From positions 1-23,466 of the forward strand of contig QNYP01000032.1 in NCBI GenBank assembly GCA_003978675.1: a stretch of DNA of 23,466 bases, given 5' to 3'. The notes below the pieces were generated by a model that was given only the letters and a program-made list of their open reading frames with translations, had not been told where the DNA came from and ran no database searches. The translations under genes were made by a program, and so were the position numbers. This document shows positions 15,400-23,386 of this stretch, one piece after another. This DNA is from Hydrogenothermus sp. (lineage in GTDB: Bacteria; Aquificota; Aquificia; Aquificales; Hydrogenothermaceae). Numbering within the stretch: position 1 is the first letter of the stretch; the number at the start of each line of letters is the position of its first letter.

Positions 15400-16407
15400 G
15401 TGAAGGAGCTTATAATTACAAGTATTGCTATAGGTGTAAAATCTCTTGTTTTTATAATAGGAATGTTCTTATTAGCCGCTTACTTAACATGGATTGAAAG
15501 AAAGTTCGCAGGTCATGTTCAACAAAGACCAGGTCCTTTACATGTTGGTTGGCATGGATTACTTCAGCCTATAGCTGATGCTTTAAAAGTTCTAACAAAG
15601 GAAGATATTGTTCCCCAAGGTGTTGATAGATTTTTATTTTATCTTGCATCACTGCTTGCTTTTGTTCCTGCAATAATGATTCTTGCAGTAGTTCCATTTG
15701 GAGAGCCTATAAACATATTTGGATATGAGATAAAGCCTTACATAACAGACTTAAATGTTGGTTTAATCCTTGCCCTTGCATTTGGTAGTATCTCTATTTA
15801 TGGAGTAATCTTTGCAGGATGGGCATCTAACTCAAAATATCCAATGATTGGGGGTCTTAGAAAAGCTGCAGTCTTAATCGGTTATGAAGTTGCCCTTGGT
15901 TTTGCAATGGTAGGACCAATTATGCAAGCAGGAACGTTTTCTCTAAGAGGAATTGTTGAAGCACAACAGGGACTCTGGTTTATTATTCCAAATATACTTG
16001 GTTTTATAGTTATTTTATTTGCCATCTTAGCAGAAACAGGAAGAACGCCTTTCGATGTTCAGGAAGCAGAAGCAGAGCTAGTTTCAGGATATAACACAGA
16101 ATATTCGGCTATGAAATTTGGATTATTCCCTTTAGCTGAATGGTATATTGCTACATTTGTTTTGAGTGCGATTGCTGTAATTTTATTCTTTGGAGGATGG
16201 AACGGTCCTCACATCTTTGGAGCATTATCACCATTTATCTGGTTCTTCTTAAAACTTGCTATGATGTTTATGTTCTTCTTATGGGTTCACTGGACACTTC
16301 CTAGATATAGAGTTGACCAGATTACTGAACTTGCTTGGAAAGTGATGCTTCCTCTTTCGTTAGTAAATATCTTAGTTGTAGCTATCTGGATAATGATTTT
16401 TGGATAA
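15400..16407 (+). CDS. nuoH: NADH-quinone oxidoreductase subunit H (NuoH)
   Basis: NuoH is the membrane subunit that, with NuoB and NuoD, forms the quinone tunnel of complex I. The 335-residue protein has about eight membrane segments. Family motifs are clear: ERKFAGHVQQRPGP at 32-45, LLQPIADALKVLTKE (50-64), ETGRTPFDVQEAEAELVSGY (from about residue 211) and WVHWTLPRYRVDQ near the C-terminus. The start is GTG at 15400, with AGGGG eight bases upstream; the N-terminus KELIITS and the first hydrophobic helix support it. In many bacteria nuoH follows nuoG; here it follows the metal permease gene. The stop is three bases before the nuoI start, so the two are coupled. Confidence 0.96.
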   Translation: MKELIITSIAIGVKSLVFIIGMFLLAAYLTWIERKFAGHVQQRPGPLHVGWHGLLQPIADALKVLTKEDIVPQGVDRFLFYLASLLAFVPAIMILAVVPFGEPINIFGYEIKPYITDLNVGLILALAFGSISIYGVIFAGWASNSKYPMIGGLRKAAVLIGYEVALGFAMVGPIMQAGTFSLRGIVEAQQGLWFIIPNILGFIVILFAILAETGRTPFDVQEAEAELVSGYNTEYSAMKFGLFPLAEWYIATFVLSAIAVILFFGGWNGPHIFGALSPFIWFFLKLAMMFMFFLWVHWTLPRYRVDQITELAWKVMLPLSLVNILVVAIWIMIFG

Positions 16408-16410
16408 AAA

Positions 16411-17013
16411 ATGGTAAAGGTTAAATATCTAGAAAGGCCAAAGCTTACATATAAGGAAAGGATTTTTTTCCTTGATTTTATAAAAGGAATGAAGATTACT
16501 ATAAAAAACTTCTTTAGAAAAACAATAACAACAGCTTATCCATATGAGAAATTAACTCCTCCAAAAAGGTTTAGAGGAACTCATGCACATAGAGTTAGAG
16601 ATGGAAAAGAGCCACCTTCGTTTAATGTTTTACTTAAGTTTATGGAAATAGAAGAAGGTGAAAGCAGATGTGTGGCGTGTTATATGTGCCAACAGGCTTG
16701 TCCAATGCCTACGCTTTTTAGGATTGAAGCAGAGCAACTTCCAAATGGTAAGAAGAGAGTAACAAAGTTTGATATGAATTTGCTAAATTGTCTATACTGT
16801 GGTCTTTGTGTAGATGCTTGTCCCGTTGATTGTATTATAATGACAGATCAGTATGAAGGAGCATCTTATGATAGGAAAGGCTGTGTTATTCATTTAGATG
16901 ATATGGCTGAAAGAGGAAGAGATTTTGATAATAGAAGATACAATGAGCCGGATAGAATATGGATAGATGATAAAAATCGAGAAAAACTGTGGGGGCAGAT
17001 TGAATGGACTTAA
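16411..17013 (+). CDS. nuoI: NADH-quinone oxidoreductase subunit I (NuoI), 2 x 4Fe-4S
   Basis: NuoI carries clusters N6a and N6b, which lead electrons to N2 in NuoB. The 200-residue protein shows two ferredoxin motifs: C87-x2-C90-x2-C93-x3-C97-P and C127-x2-C130-x2-C133-x3-C137-P. The typical RFRGTHAHR stretch comes before them, at about 53-61. An extra C141 follows the second motif (CPVDC). The N-terminal region contains an amphipathic helix (KGMKITIKNFFRK) that lies on the membrane in known structures. The ATG is only three bases after the nuoH stop and has no strong ribosome-binding site, so it probably depends on re-initiation. The gene overlaps nuoJ by 10 bases. Confidence 0.96.
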   Translation: MVKVKYLERPKLTYKERIFFLDFIKGMKITIKNFFRKTITTAYPYEKLTPPKRFRGTHAHRVRDGKEPPSFNVLLKFMEIEEGESRCVACYMCQQACPMPTLFRIEAEQLPNGKKRVTKFDMNLLNCLYCGLCVDACPVDCIIMTDQYEGASYDRKGCVIHLDDMAERGRDFDNRRYNEPDRIWIDDKNREKLWGQIEWT

Positions 17014-17525
17014 ATGCTATATCATTTTGGGTATTCTCAACACTTGCAGTTTTATCTGCTATTTATGTTGTTTTTGGTAAGAATATTATTTATACAGTCC
17101 TTTCTTTAATATCTACCTTAATAATGGTATCAGGCTTATTTTTCACAATGGGTGCAGAGTTAGTTGGAGCTTTACAAATCTTAATTTATGCTGTTGCGAT
17201 TGTTGTATTTTATGTTTTAGTAATTTCAACAGTTCCTCAATTTAAAGGTCAGGCTACAGATGGTAAGTATATGCTCTTATCTATCCCTGTAGGTTTTATT
17301 GTATTTCTGGAGCTTGCTTATGTGTCAATTTATGGAGTATGGCAGTCTTCAACTGGAATTTTTGATGAAAAGGTTTTATCAGAGTTGGGGAATGCAAAAG
17401 CAGTTGGAACAATGTTATTTACAAAATATTTATTCCCATTTGAAGTAGCTTCTTTAATTCTTCTTGTTGCCATGATAGGTGCTATTATCCTTGGTAGAAA
17501 AAAAGAAGATGTTCAGGGGGTTTAA
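17004..17525 (+). CDS. nuoJ: NADH-quinone oxidoreductase subunit J (NuoJ)
   Basis: NuoJ is a membrane subunit of complex I with five membrane segments; its third helix has a pi-bulge that changes shape during turnover. The 173-residue protein shows the family pattern of helices at roughly 6-24, 29-50, 54-76, 91-110 and 140-163. The conserved stretch ELVGALQILIYAVAIVVFYV lies at about 52-71. The start overlaps the end of nuoI by 10 bases, with GGGGGCAG upstream as ribosome-binding site. The stop is three bases before nuoK. Confidence 0.94.
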   Translation: MDLNAISFWVFSTLAVLSAIYVVFGKNIIYTVLSLISTLIMVSGLFFTMGAELVGALQILIYAVAIVVFYVLVISTVPQFKGQATDGKYMLLSIPVGFIVFLELAYVSIYGVWQSSTGIFDEKVLSELGNAKAVGTMLFTKYLFPFEVASLILLVAMIGAIILGRKKEDVQGV

Positions 17526-17528
17526 AGA

Positions 17529-17834
17529 ATGTCTATTCCTTACGAGTATTACATAGTGTTAAGTGGGCTTTTAATGGTTCTAGGACTAATTGGTATTATG
17601 GTTAGAAGGAATATTATTACTGTGTTGATATCTACAGAATTAATGCTTAACTCAGTAAACATTGCTTTTGTTGCATTTGATATGAAACTCCATGAAGTTG
17701 CAGGACAGGTATTTGTATTCTTTATCTTAACAATAGCTGCAGCAGAAGCAGCAGTGGGTCTTGGCCTTATAATGGCAATTTATAGACTAAAGAAAGATGT
17801 AGATATTGAAAAAATTACAGAACTAAAATTATAA
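17529..17834 (+). CDS. nuoK: NADH-quinone oxidoreductase subunit K (NuoK)
   Basis: NuoK is a small three-helix membrane subunit related to MrpC of sodium/proton antiporters and part of the proton path. The 101-residue length is typical. Both conserved membrane glutamates are present: E37 in STELMLNSVN and E73 in AAAEAAVGLGL, matching E36 and E72 of E. coli NuoK. CAGGGGG lies just before the start. It is placed tightly between nuoJ and nuoL. Confidence 0.96.
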   Translation: MSIPYEYYIVLSGLLMVLGLIGIMVRRNIITVLISTELMLNSVNIAFVAFDMKLHEVAGQVFVFFILTIAAAEAAVGLGLIMAIYRLKKDVDIEKITELKL

Positions 17835-17844
17835 GAGGAGCAGG

Positions 17845-19806
17845 ATGGAGAATTTAAATTACTTATGGCTAGTTCCTTTCTCACCTTTAATTGCTTCTGT
17901 AATTATTGGACTATTTGGATATAAATTTTTAAGGGAACCTTTAGCAGGAATAGTTGCAGTTATAGGAGTTGCCATAGCTGCAGTTGCTTCTGTAGCAGGT
18001 TTTATACATGTTCATGAAGTAGGTGGACATTATGATTTAAAACTATTTACCTGGCTTCCTCTTGGAGACTATAACATCTCAGTTAGTATATTATGGGATC
18101 CCTTATCAGCTTTAATGTCTTGTGTGGTTACTGTAATTTCTACGTTTATTTTTATATTTGCAACTGGCTATATGAGGGGAGAGCCTGCATATCCTAGGTT
18201 CTTTGCTTATTTATCTTTATTCGTGTTTATGATGTTAATGCTTACTTTATCTGACAACCTTGTTCAGCTATTCTTTGGTTGGGAAGGTGTTGGTTTAGTT
18301 TCATACCTATTAATTGGTTATTATCATAATAAAAGATCTGCTGCTAACGCGGCATTTGAATCTTTTGTAGTTAATAGGGTTGGTGATTGGTCTTTCTTAA
18401 TGGGAATTTTACTTGCCTTTGTAACATTTGGAACATTAGATTACCTTGATATATTTGCAAAACTTCCGGAAGCTGGATACTGGACAATTACAATAATTGC
18501 ACTTTTACTCTTTGGTGGAGCTGTTGGTAAATCTGCTCAAATACCACTTCATATATGGCTTCCGAACGCTATGGAAGGTCCTACACCAGTTTCAGCTTTA
18601 ATCCACGCTGCTACGATGGTTGCAGCTGGAGTTTACATGGTTGCTAGATTAATGCCAATATTTGCATCTTCTTCTGTAGCTTTAGATACTGTTCTATACA
18701 TAGGAACTGCTTCAGCATTTGTTGCTGCTACTATGGGACTTGTTCAAAATGATATAAAGAGAATTATTGCTTATTCTACAATGTCCCAGCTTGGTTATAT
18801 GTTTGCAGCAGAGGGGCTAGGATTGTTTGGAGATGGAATGTTCCACCTTGCATCTCATGCTACATTTAAAGCACTTTTATTCCTTGCTGCTGGTTCAGTT
18901 CTAATAGGAATTCACCATATTCTTGATGTATGGAAAATGGGACAGCTTAGAAAATATATGCCTATTACTGCTGCTACATTCTTAGTTGGTGCGTTATCTT
19001 TAGCAGGTATCCCACCATTTGCTGGATTTTTCTCAAAAGACCCTATCATAGAAGCTGCATATCATATAAATTGGGTTGTCTGGGCATTACTTTGGCTTGG
19101 TGCAGGATTAACTGCATTTTATATATTCAGACTTTACTTCCTAGCATTTGAAAATGGAGATAGATTAGATCCACATACTAAAGAGCATGTTCATGAATCA
19201 CCTTGGAATATGACAATGCCTCTTATTGTTTTAGCTGGGGCTACTGTTGTACTTGGATTCTTTAGAGAATTTTTCCTTGAATATTTAAGACCTGCATTAG
19301 ACCCAAGAGCTATGTCAGATAGCTTTGTTCCTGAAGAAACGAAGAAATTAATGGAAGAAGGTTTATCCAGAGCTCACCATGTTCATGTTTCAGAAGATGC
19401 TATTCATTTTATGATAGAGTCTTTAACATCACCTCTTGGGATACTTGCTTTAATTACAGCAATAGGTGGTATCTTTACAGCTTATCTTGTTTACCAGAAG
19501 AAAGTTATCAGCTACCAATGGCTTGGAGAAACATTTAAGCCTTTATATAAATTATTCTTTAATAGATGGTATTTTGACCATGTTTACTATGCGATATTTG
19601 TTTATGGATACTATAAACTCTCTGTATTCATGTGGAAACTTGGAGATAGATTTATCATTGATGGAATTGTAGATGGTTCTGCGAAAACTTCTGTTTGGAC
19701 AGGTGGAAAAGTTGCTTTAACTCAAACAGGTAGAATAAGTGCTTATGTTTTACAGATGACCCTTGGTATTGCTGTATTTTTAGGACTATTCCTACTTATA
19801 AAGTAA
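17845..19806 (+). CDS. nuoL: NADH-quinone oxidoreductase subunit L (NuoL)
   Basis: NuoL is the outermost antiporter-like proton-pumping subunit of complex I, with a long C-terminal amphipathic helix that runs along the membrane arm. The 653 residues are a normal length. The key glutamate E147 lies in FFGWEGVGLVSYLLIGY, and the channel lysine K229 in GGAVGKSAQIPLHIWLP. The family stretch MEGPTPVSALIHAATMVAAG follows (243-262). A central histidine-rich FHLASHATFKALLFLAAGS corresponds to the conserved second half-channel. A His-containing stretch (SRAHHVHVSEDAIH) sits in the variable region before the last helices. AAGAGGAG lies before the ATG, 10 bases after nuoK. Confidence 0.96.
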   Translation: MENLNYLWLVPFSPLIASVIIGLFGYKFLREPLAGIVAVIGVAIAAVASVAGFIHVHEVGGHYDLKLFTWLPLGDYNISVSILWDPLSALMSCVVTVISTFIFIFATGYMRGEPAYPRFFAYLSLFVFMMLMLTLSDNLVQLFFGWEGVGLVSYLLIGYYHNKRSAANAAFESFVVNRVGDWSFLMGILLAFVTFGTLDYLDIFAKLPEAGYWTITIIALLLFGGAVGKSAQIPLHIWLPNAMEGPTPVSALIHAATMVAAGVYMVARLMPIFASSSVALDTVLYIGTASAFVAATMGLVQNDIKRIIAYSTMSQLGYMFAAEGLGLFGDGMFHLASHATFKALLFLAAGSVLIGIHHILDVWKMGQLRKYMPITAATFLVGALSLAGIPPFAGFFSKDPIIEAAYHINWVVWALLWLGAGLTAFYIFRLYFLAFENGDRLDPHTKEHVHESPWNMTMPLIVLAGATVVLGFFREFFLEYLRPALDPRAMSDSFVPEETKKLMEEGLSRAHHVHVSEDAIHFMIESLTSPLGILALITAIGGIFTAYLVYQKKVISYQWLGETFKPLYKLFFNRWYFDHVYYAIFVYGYYKLSVFMWKLGDRFIIDGIVDGSAKTSVWTGGKVALTQTGRISAYVLQMTLGIAVFLGLFLLIK

Positions 19807-19823
19807 AGTAGCGGAGGAAGAGG

Positions 19824-21332
19824 ATGACATTTCAATTTGAGCCAGCAAATATACCTTGGCTTACAATATCGATACTGCTACCGTTAATAGCAGCGGGTAT
19901 ACTGTTTTTCTTAAATGAAAGATTTGCTAAACCTATAAGCATAATTGTTTCTGCAATTGTATTTGTAATATCTACTTGGATGCTTTTTGCTTATGATTTT
20001 TCTGAATATAAAATTCAGTTTTATGAAAAATATACATGGATACCCCAATTCGGTGTCAGCTATGAAGTAGGGGTAGATGCATTAAGTTTAACAATGTATT
20101 GGTTAACAGCTTTATCTTTTCTAATTTCATTTATTTGGAGCACAAATATAAAGAAAAGAGTAAAAGAATACTTTATTGCATTTCTAGTATTAGAAGCTGC
20201 ATGTATAGGGGTTTTTGTTGCTTGGGATTTAGTGTTTTTCTATATTTTCTGGGAAGCAATGCTTATTCCAATGTTTTTAATTATTGGTGTTTGGGGATAT
20301 GCGGAAAGAATTTATGCAGCAACTAAGTTCTTTATATACACATTCTTTGGTTCATTATTCTTATTGCTTGGAGTAATTGGGCTTTATGTTTACCAGTATT
20401 TCCACTATGGAAAGTTATCTACTAGCTACTTTGATTTAATAAATGTAGGATTACCATTCAACTTAGAACTAATATTCTTCTTACTTTTAGCACTTGGTTT
20501 TGCTATTAAGGTTCCTATGTGGCCATTCCATACATGGCTTCCAGCTGCACACGTTCAGGCACCAACAGCTGGTTCTGTAATACTTGCTGCAGTTCTACTA
20601 AAAATGGGAACTTATGGTTTTGTTAGATTTTCTGTTCCTTGGTTTCCAGAAGCATCAAAATACTTTGTTCCTGTAATGTTTACCTTAGGGGTAATTGCTA
20701 TAATTTATACTGCTGCTATGGCTTTAGCTCAAACACATATAAAAAGAGTTATTGCTTACTCTTCAGTTTCTCATATGGGATTTGTAACACTTGGAACTTT
20801 TGCTCTTAATGTGGAAGGAATGAATGGAGCTATTATTACTATGATTTCCCATGGTTTAACTTCTGCTGCGTTATTCCTTGCTGCAGGATGGATTTATGAA
20901 AGGGCTCATTCTTATGAAATGAGAGACCTTGGTGGTATGGCTAGATTTGTTCCAGTATTTGCTACATTCTTTATGATTTCTGCAATGGCATCTGTAGGGC
21001 TTCCTGGATTATCAGGTTTTGTAGGTGAGTTTTTGGCATTACTTGGAACATTTAAAGTAAGTATTCTGTTTGCAGTTTTAGCAGGTATTGCATTAGTGGT
21101 TGGAGCCGGATATACACTAAGGCTTTACCATAACACTATGTTTATAGAAAATGAAATAGATGAAAACAAAAAACATAAATGGTCTCAAATCTCAGATTTA
21201 AAAACATCTGAGTTTTTATCATTTTTACCACTTATAATACTTATGTTTGTAATAGGAATTTATCCAAAATGGTGGGTTGATTTAATTAATAATACTTCAC
21301 TAGCTATTCTTTCAAAGGTATTAGGAGGCTAA
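19824..21332 (+). CDS. nuoM: NADH-quinone oxidoreductase subunit M (NuoM)
   Basis: NuoM is the second antiporter-like proton pump of complex I. The 502-residue protein has about 14 membrane segments. The essential glutamate is at 144 in IFWEAMLIPMFLIIGVWG. The channel lysines are at 229 (FAIKVPMWPFHTWLPAAHVQ) and 260 (VLLKMGTYGF). A later SHGLTSAALFLAAG matches the second half-channel. GGAGGAAGAGG lies just before the ATG, and nuoN begins three bases after the stop. Confidence 0.96.
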   Translation: MTFQFEPANIPWLTISILLPLIAAGILFFLNERFAKPISIIVSAIVFVISTWMLFAYDFSEYKIQFYEKYTWIPQFGVSYEVGVDALSLTMYWLTALSFLISFIWSTNIKKRVKEYFIAFLVLEAACIGVFVAWDLVFFYIFWEAMLIPMFLIIGVWGYAERIYAATKFFIYTFFGSLFLLLGVIGLYVYQYFHYGKLSTSYFDLINVGLPFNLELIFFLLLALGFAIKVPMWPFHTWLPAAHVQAPTAGSVILAAVLLKMGTYGFVRFSVPWFPEASKYFVPVMFTLGVIAIIYTAAMALAQTHIKRVIAYSSVSHMGFVTLGTFALNVEGMNGAIITMISHGLTSAALFLAAGWIYERAHSYEMRDLGGMARFVPVFATFFMISAMASVGLPGLSGFVGEFLALLGTFKVSILFAVLAGIALVVGAGYTLRLYHNTMFIENEIDENKKHKWSQISDLKTSEFLSFLPLIILMFVIGIYPKWWVDLINNTSLAILSKVLGG

Positions 21333-21335
21333 GGG

Positions 21336-22832
21336 ATGTCAATAATAGAGCAGTTAGTAACAGGACTTGGAGTTCCAAATTTTGCAGTTTTAATTCCAGA
21401 AATTATTGTATTAATTACTGCTTTTATTGTGTTCTTTATAGAACTGTTTACTAAAAATAGAGCACTAATAACTGCAACTACAATAGCAGGTTTATTATTA
21501 GCCTTACTTTCAGTTTTTTCTATATCACAAGGAGATATTACTCTATATGGACTTTATATAGTTGATAGTTTTTCATTACTATTTAAAGCCTTCTTAATAC
21601 TGTCTACCATATTCATTATTGCAACATATAGACCTTATTTTGAGAAAAAAGAAATATATTTTGGGGAGTTTTACTATCTTACCCTATTTGCCTTACTTGG
21701 TATGATGATAATGGTTTCTTCTCCAAACCTAGTAACCTTTTATATAGGCCTTGAACTTATGTCTATAACTATATATATCCTTATTGGTATGTATAGGACA
21801 AAAAGAAAAGATTTATTTGATTACGACTATAAATCTAAAGAGGGAGCATTTAAGTATCTTATAATAGGTGGAGTTGGAACAGCTATTATTAGCTATGCTA
21901 TAGCATTACTTTATGGTGCAACAGGAACTTTTGATTTTATGGAAATTGCAAGCCTTGCAACCAATGAAGAAAGTATAAATATTGGATTACTTGCTGGAAT
22001 AGTACTTTTAATAATAGGACTTGCTCTAAAAGCTTCTGCAGTTCCTTTTCACCACTGGACTCCTGATGCGTATGAAGCAGCACCAACTCCTATAACTACA
22101 TTTATGGCAGTAACAGCTAAGGTTGCAACCTATGCGATTATTCTTAGAGTAATGGTAGAAGCTTTACCTTACGTTTCTGAAGATTGGAGTTTTGCATGGG
22201 CATTATTAGCAGCAGCTTCTATGATAGTAGGTAATTTTATAGCTTTAAGACAAAAGAATGTTAAAAGGATGCTAGCTTATTCTTCTATAGCACATACTGG
22301 ATATATTACTGCTGCTTTAGCTGCGCCAACAGGCATGGGATTTGCAGCATTTATATTTTATTCTCTTATTTATATATTCATGGCTATAGGGGCTTTAGTA
22401 TTTTTAACTGCTTTTGAGAAAAATGAAGGATGGACTAATCATATAGATGATTTTAAAGGACTTGCTAAACAATCTCCTTTAATGGCTCTGTTAATGCTTG
22501 TATTTATGTTCTCTTTACTTGGTATTCCTCCAACAGTAGGATTTATGGGTAAACTGGGGGTGTTTTTAGCATTAATTGGTTCAGAAGTTTGGTGGCTCGC
22601 AGTTGTGCTTGTTATTATGAGTGCAATTTCTGCTGGATATTATCTAAGGGTAGTCTCTGTTATGTATATGTATGAGCCTGTCAAAAAGTTAAGCTTTAGT
22701 TTTACAGGGGCAGAAAGAGCTATTCTAATTTTAATGGCAATAATTGTATTAATACTTGGAATATATCCAACTTTATTTTGGAATGTTTCTACAACAATGA
22801 GTTCTATATTAATAGCAAGTATAGGTAGATAG
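21336..22832 (+). CDS. nuoN: NADH-quinone oxidoreductase subunit N (NuoN)
   Basis: NuoN is the third antiporter-like proton pump, next to NuoK in the membrane arm. The 498-residue protein has about 14 membrane segments. It shows FYIGLELMSITIYILIG with the glutamate at 140, then LALKASAVPFHHWTPDAYE with a lysine at 232, and a conserved PTPITTFMAVTAKVA. The helix before the end reads PPTVGFMGKLGVF, as expected. AGGAGG is part of the end of nuoM and serves as ribosome-binding site. It is the last nuo gene. I see no terminator between it and the tRNA promoter three bases after its stop. Confidence 0.95.
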   Translation: MSIIEQLVTGLGVPNFAVLIPEIIVLITAFIVFFIELFTKNRALITATTIAGLLLALLSVFSISQGDITLYGLYIVDSFSLLFKAFLILSTIFIIATYRPYFEKKEIYFGEFYYLTLFALLGMMIMVSSPNLVTFYIGLELMSITIYILIGMYRTKRKDLFDYDYKSKEGAFKYLIIGGVGTAIISYAIALLYGATGTFDFMEIASLATNEESINIGLLAGIVLLIIGLALKASAVPFHHWTPDAYEAAPTPITTFMAVTAKVATYAIILRVMVEALPYVSEDWSFAWALLAAASMIVGNFIALRQKNVKRMLAYSSIAHTGYITAALAAPTGMGFAAFIFYSLIYIFMAIGALVFLTAFEKNEGWTNHIDDFKGLAKQSPLMALLMLVFMFSLLGIPPTVGFMGKLGVFLALIGSEVWWLAVVLVIMSAISAGYYLRVVSVMYMYEPVKKLSFSFTGAERAILILMAIIVLILGIYPTLFWNVSTTMSSILIASIGR

Positions 22833-22834
22833 AC

Positions 22835-22863
22835 TTGACAAATTAATGGAATTTTAATATTAT
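22835..22863 (+). promoter_or_regulatory. Near-consensus promoter of the tRNA-tuf cluster
   Basis: TTGACA at 22835-22840 is a perfect -35 element, followed after 17 bases by TATTAT at 22858-22863. The first tRNA begins 21 bases after the -10 element. It starts three bases after the nuoN stop, so the cluster does not depend on nuo transcription. Confidence 0.8.
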
Positions 22864-22884
22864 ATTTATCCCTTTTGTTGATAA

Positions 22885-22957
22885 GCTGGCGTAGCTCAGT
22901 CGGCAGAGCAGGTGATTTGTAATCACCAGGTCGTGGGTTCGAGTCCCACCGCCAGCT
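22885..22957 (+). tRNA. tRNA-Thr (anticodon TGT)
   Basis: GCTGGCG and CGCCAGC form a full 7-bp acceptor stem. The anticodon stem is GGTGA/TCACC with loop TTTGTAA, so the anticodon is TGT and reads ACA (Thr). The T arm contains GGTTCGAGTCC. The discriminator base is T and no CCA is encoded (TTTA follows), unlike the other three tRNAs here. Confidence 0.95.
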
Positions 22958-22969
22958 TTAAGTGAATAA

Positions 22970-23057
22970 GGAGGAGTCGCCTAGCCTGGCCAATGGCGGG
23001 AGACTGTAAATCTCCTGGCGTATGCCTGCGCAGGTTCGAATCCTGCCTCCTCCACCA
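22970..23057 (+). tRNA. tRNA-Tyr (anticodon GTA), long variable arm
   Basis: GGAGGAG pairs with CTCCTCC. The anticodon stem is GGAGA/TCTCC with loop CTGTAAA, giving GTA (Tyr). A long variable arm (TGGCGTATGCC region) marks it as class II, as bacterial tRNA-Tyr is. The T arm has GGTTCGAATCC. A 3' ACCA is encoded. It lies 12 bases after tRNA-Thr(TGT). Confidence 0.95.
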
Positions 23058-23066
23058 TTGGAATAT

Positions 23067-23142
23067 GCGGGAGTAGCTCAGCTGGTAGAGCATCTGCCTT
23101 CCAAGCAGATGGTCGCGGGTTCGAGTCCCGTCTCCCGCTCCA
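23067..23142 (+). tRNA. tRNA-Gly (anticodon TCC)
   Basis: GCGGGAG pairs with CTCCCGC. The anticodon stem is TCTGC/GCAGA with loop CTTCCAA, giving TCC, which reads GGA (Gly). The D arm is AGCTCAGCTGGTAGAGC and the T arm has GGTTCGAGTCC. The 3' end TCCA is encoded. It lies nine bases after tRNA-Tyr. Confidence 0.95.
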
Positions 23143-23205
23143 TAAAATTCAAATATCTCCTTATTATCTTTAATGAATCCTCTTAATATTTCTAAATAGA
23201 TAATC

Positions 23206-23235
23206 TTGCATTTTTATATAAATTTATGTTTTAAT
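23206..23235 (+). promoter_or_regulatory. Weak candidate promoter before tRNA-Thr(GGT)-tuf
   Basis: The 125 bases between tRNA-Gly and tRNA-Thr(GGT) hold no gene. Inside them TTGCAT (23206-23211) and TTTAAT (23230-23235) are 18 bases apart. This could be a second start point for tRNA-Thr(GGT) and tuf, but the DNA is so AT-rich that chance matches are likely. Confidence 0.3.
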
Positions 23236-23267
23236 ATATATTTGCGTGATTTATTTTATTTTGCTTT

Positions 23268-23343
23268 GCCCACGTAGCTCAGTCGGCAGAGCACACCCTT
23301 GGTAAGGGTGAGGTCGGCGGTTCAAGTCCGCTCGTGGGCTCCA
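23268..23343 (+). tRNA. tRNA-Thr (anticodon GGT)
   Basis: GCCCACG pairs with CGTGGGC. The anticodon stem is CACCC/GGGTG with loop TTGGTAA, giving GGT, which reads ACC (Thr). The T arm has GGTTCAAGTCC. The 3' end TCCA is encoded. It is the last tRNA before tuf, 43 bases upstream of its start. Confidence 0.95.
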
Positions 23344-23386
23344 GTGGTGAAATTTTAACAAAACAAGTTGGAGGTAAAAAAATAAG

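Noticed and set aside
19466..19672. Second-frame reading frame inside nuoL, and another inside nuoM at 20099-20326
   Set aside because: Both lie inside conserved membrane-subunit genes in another frame and have no supporting signal.
22833..22884. Terminator after nuoN
   Set aside because: No stem followed by a T-run is present; the bases instead form the tRNA promoter.
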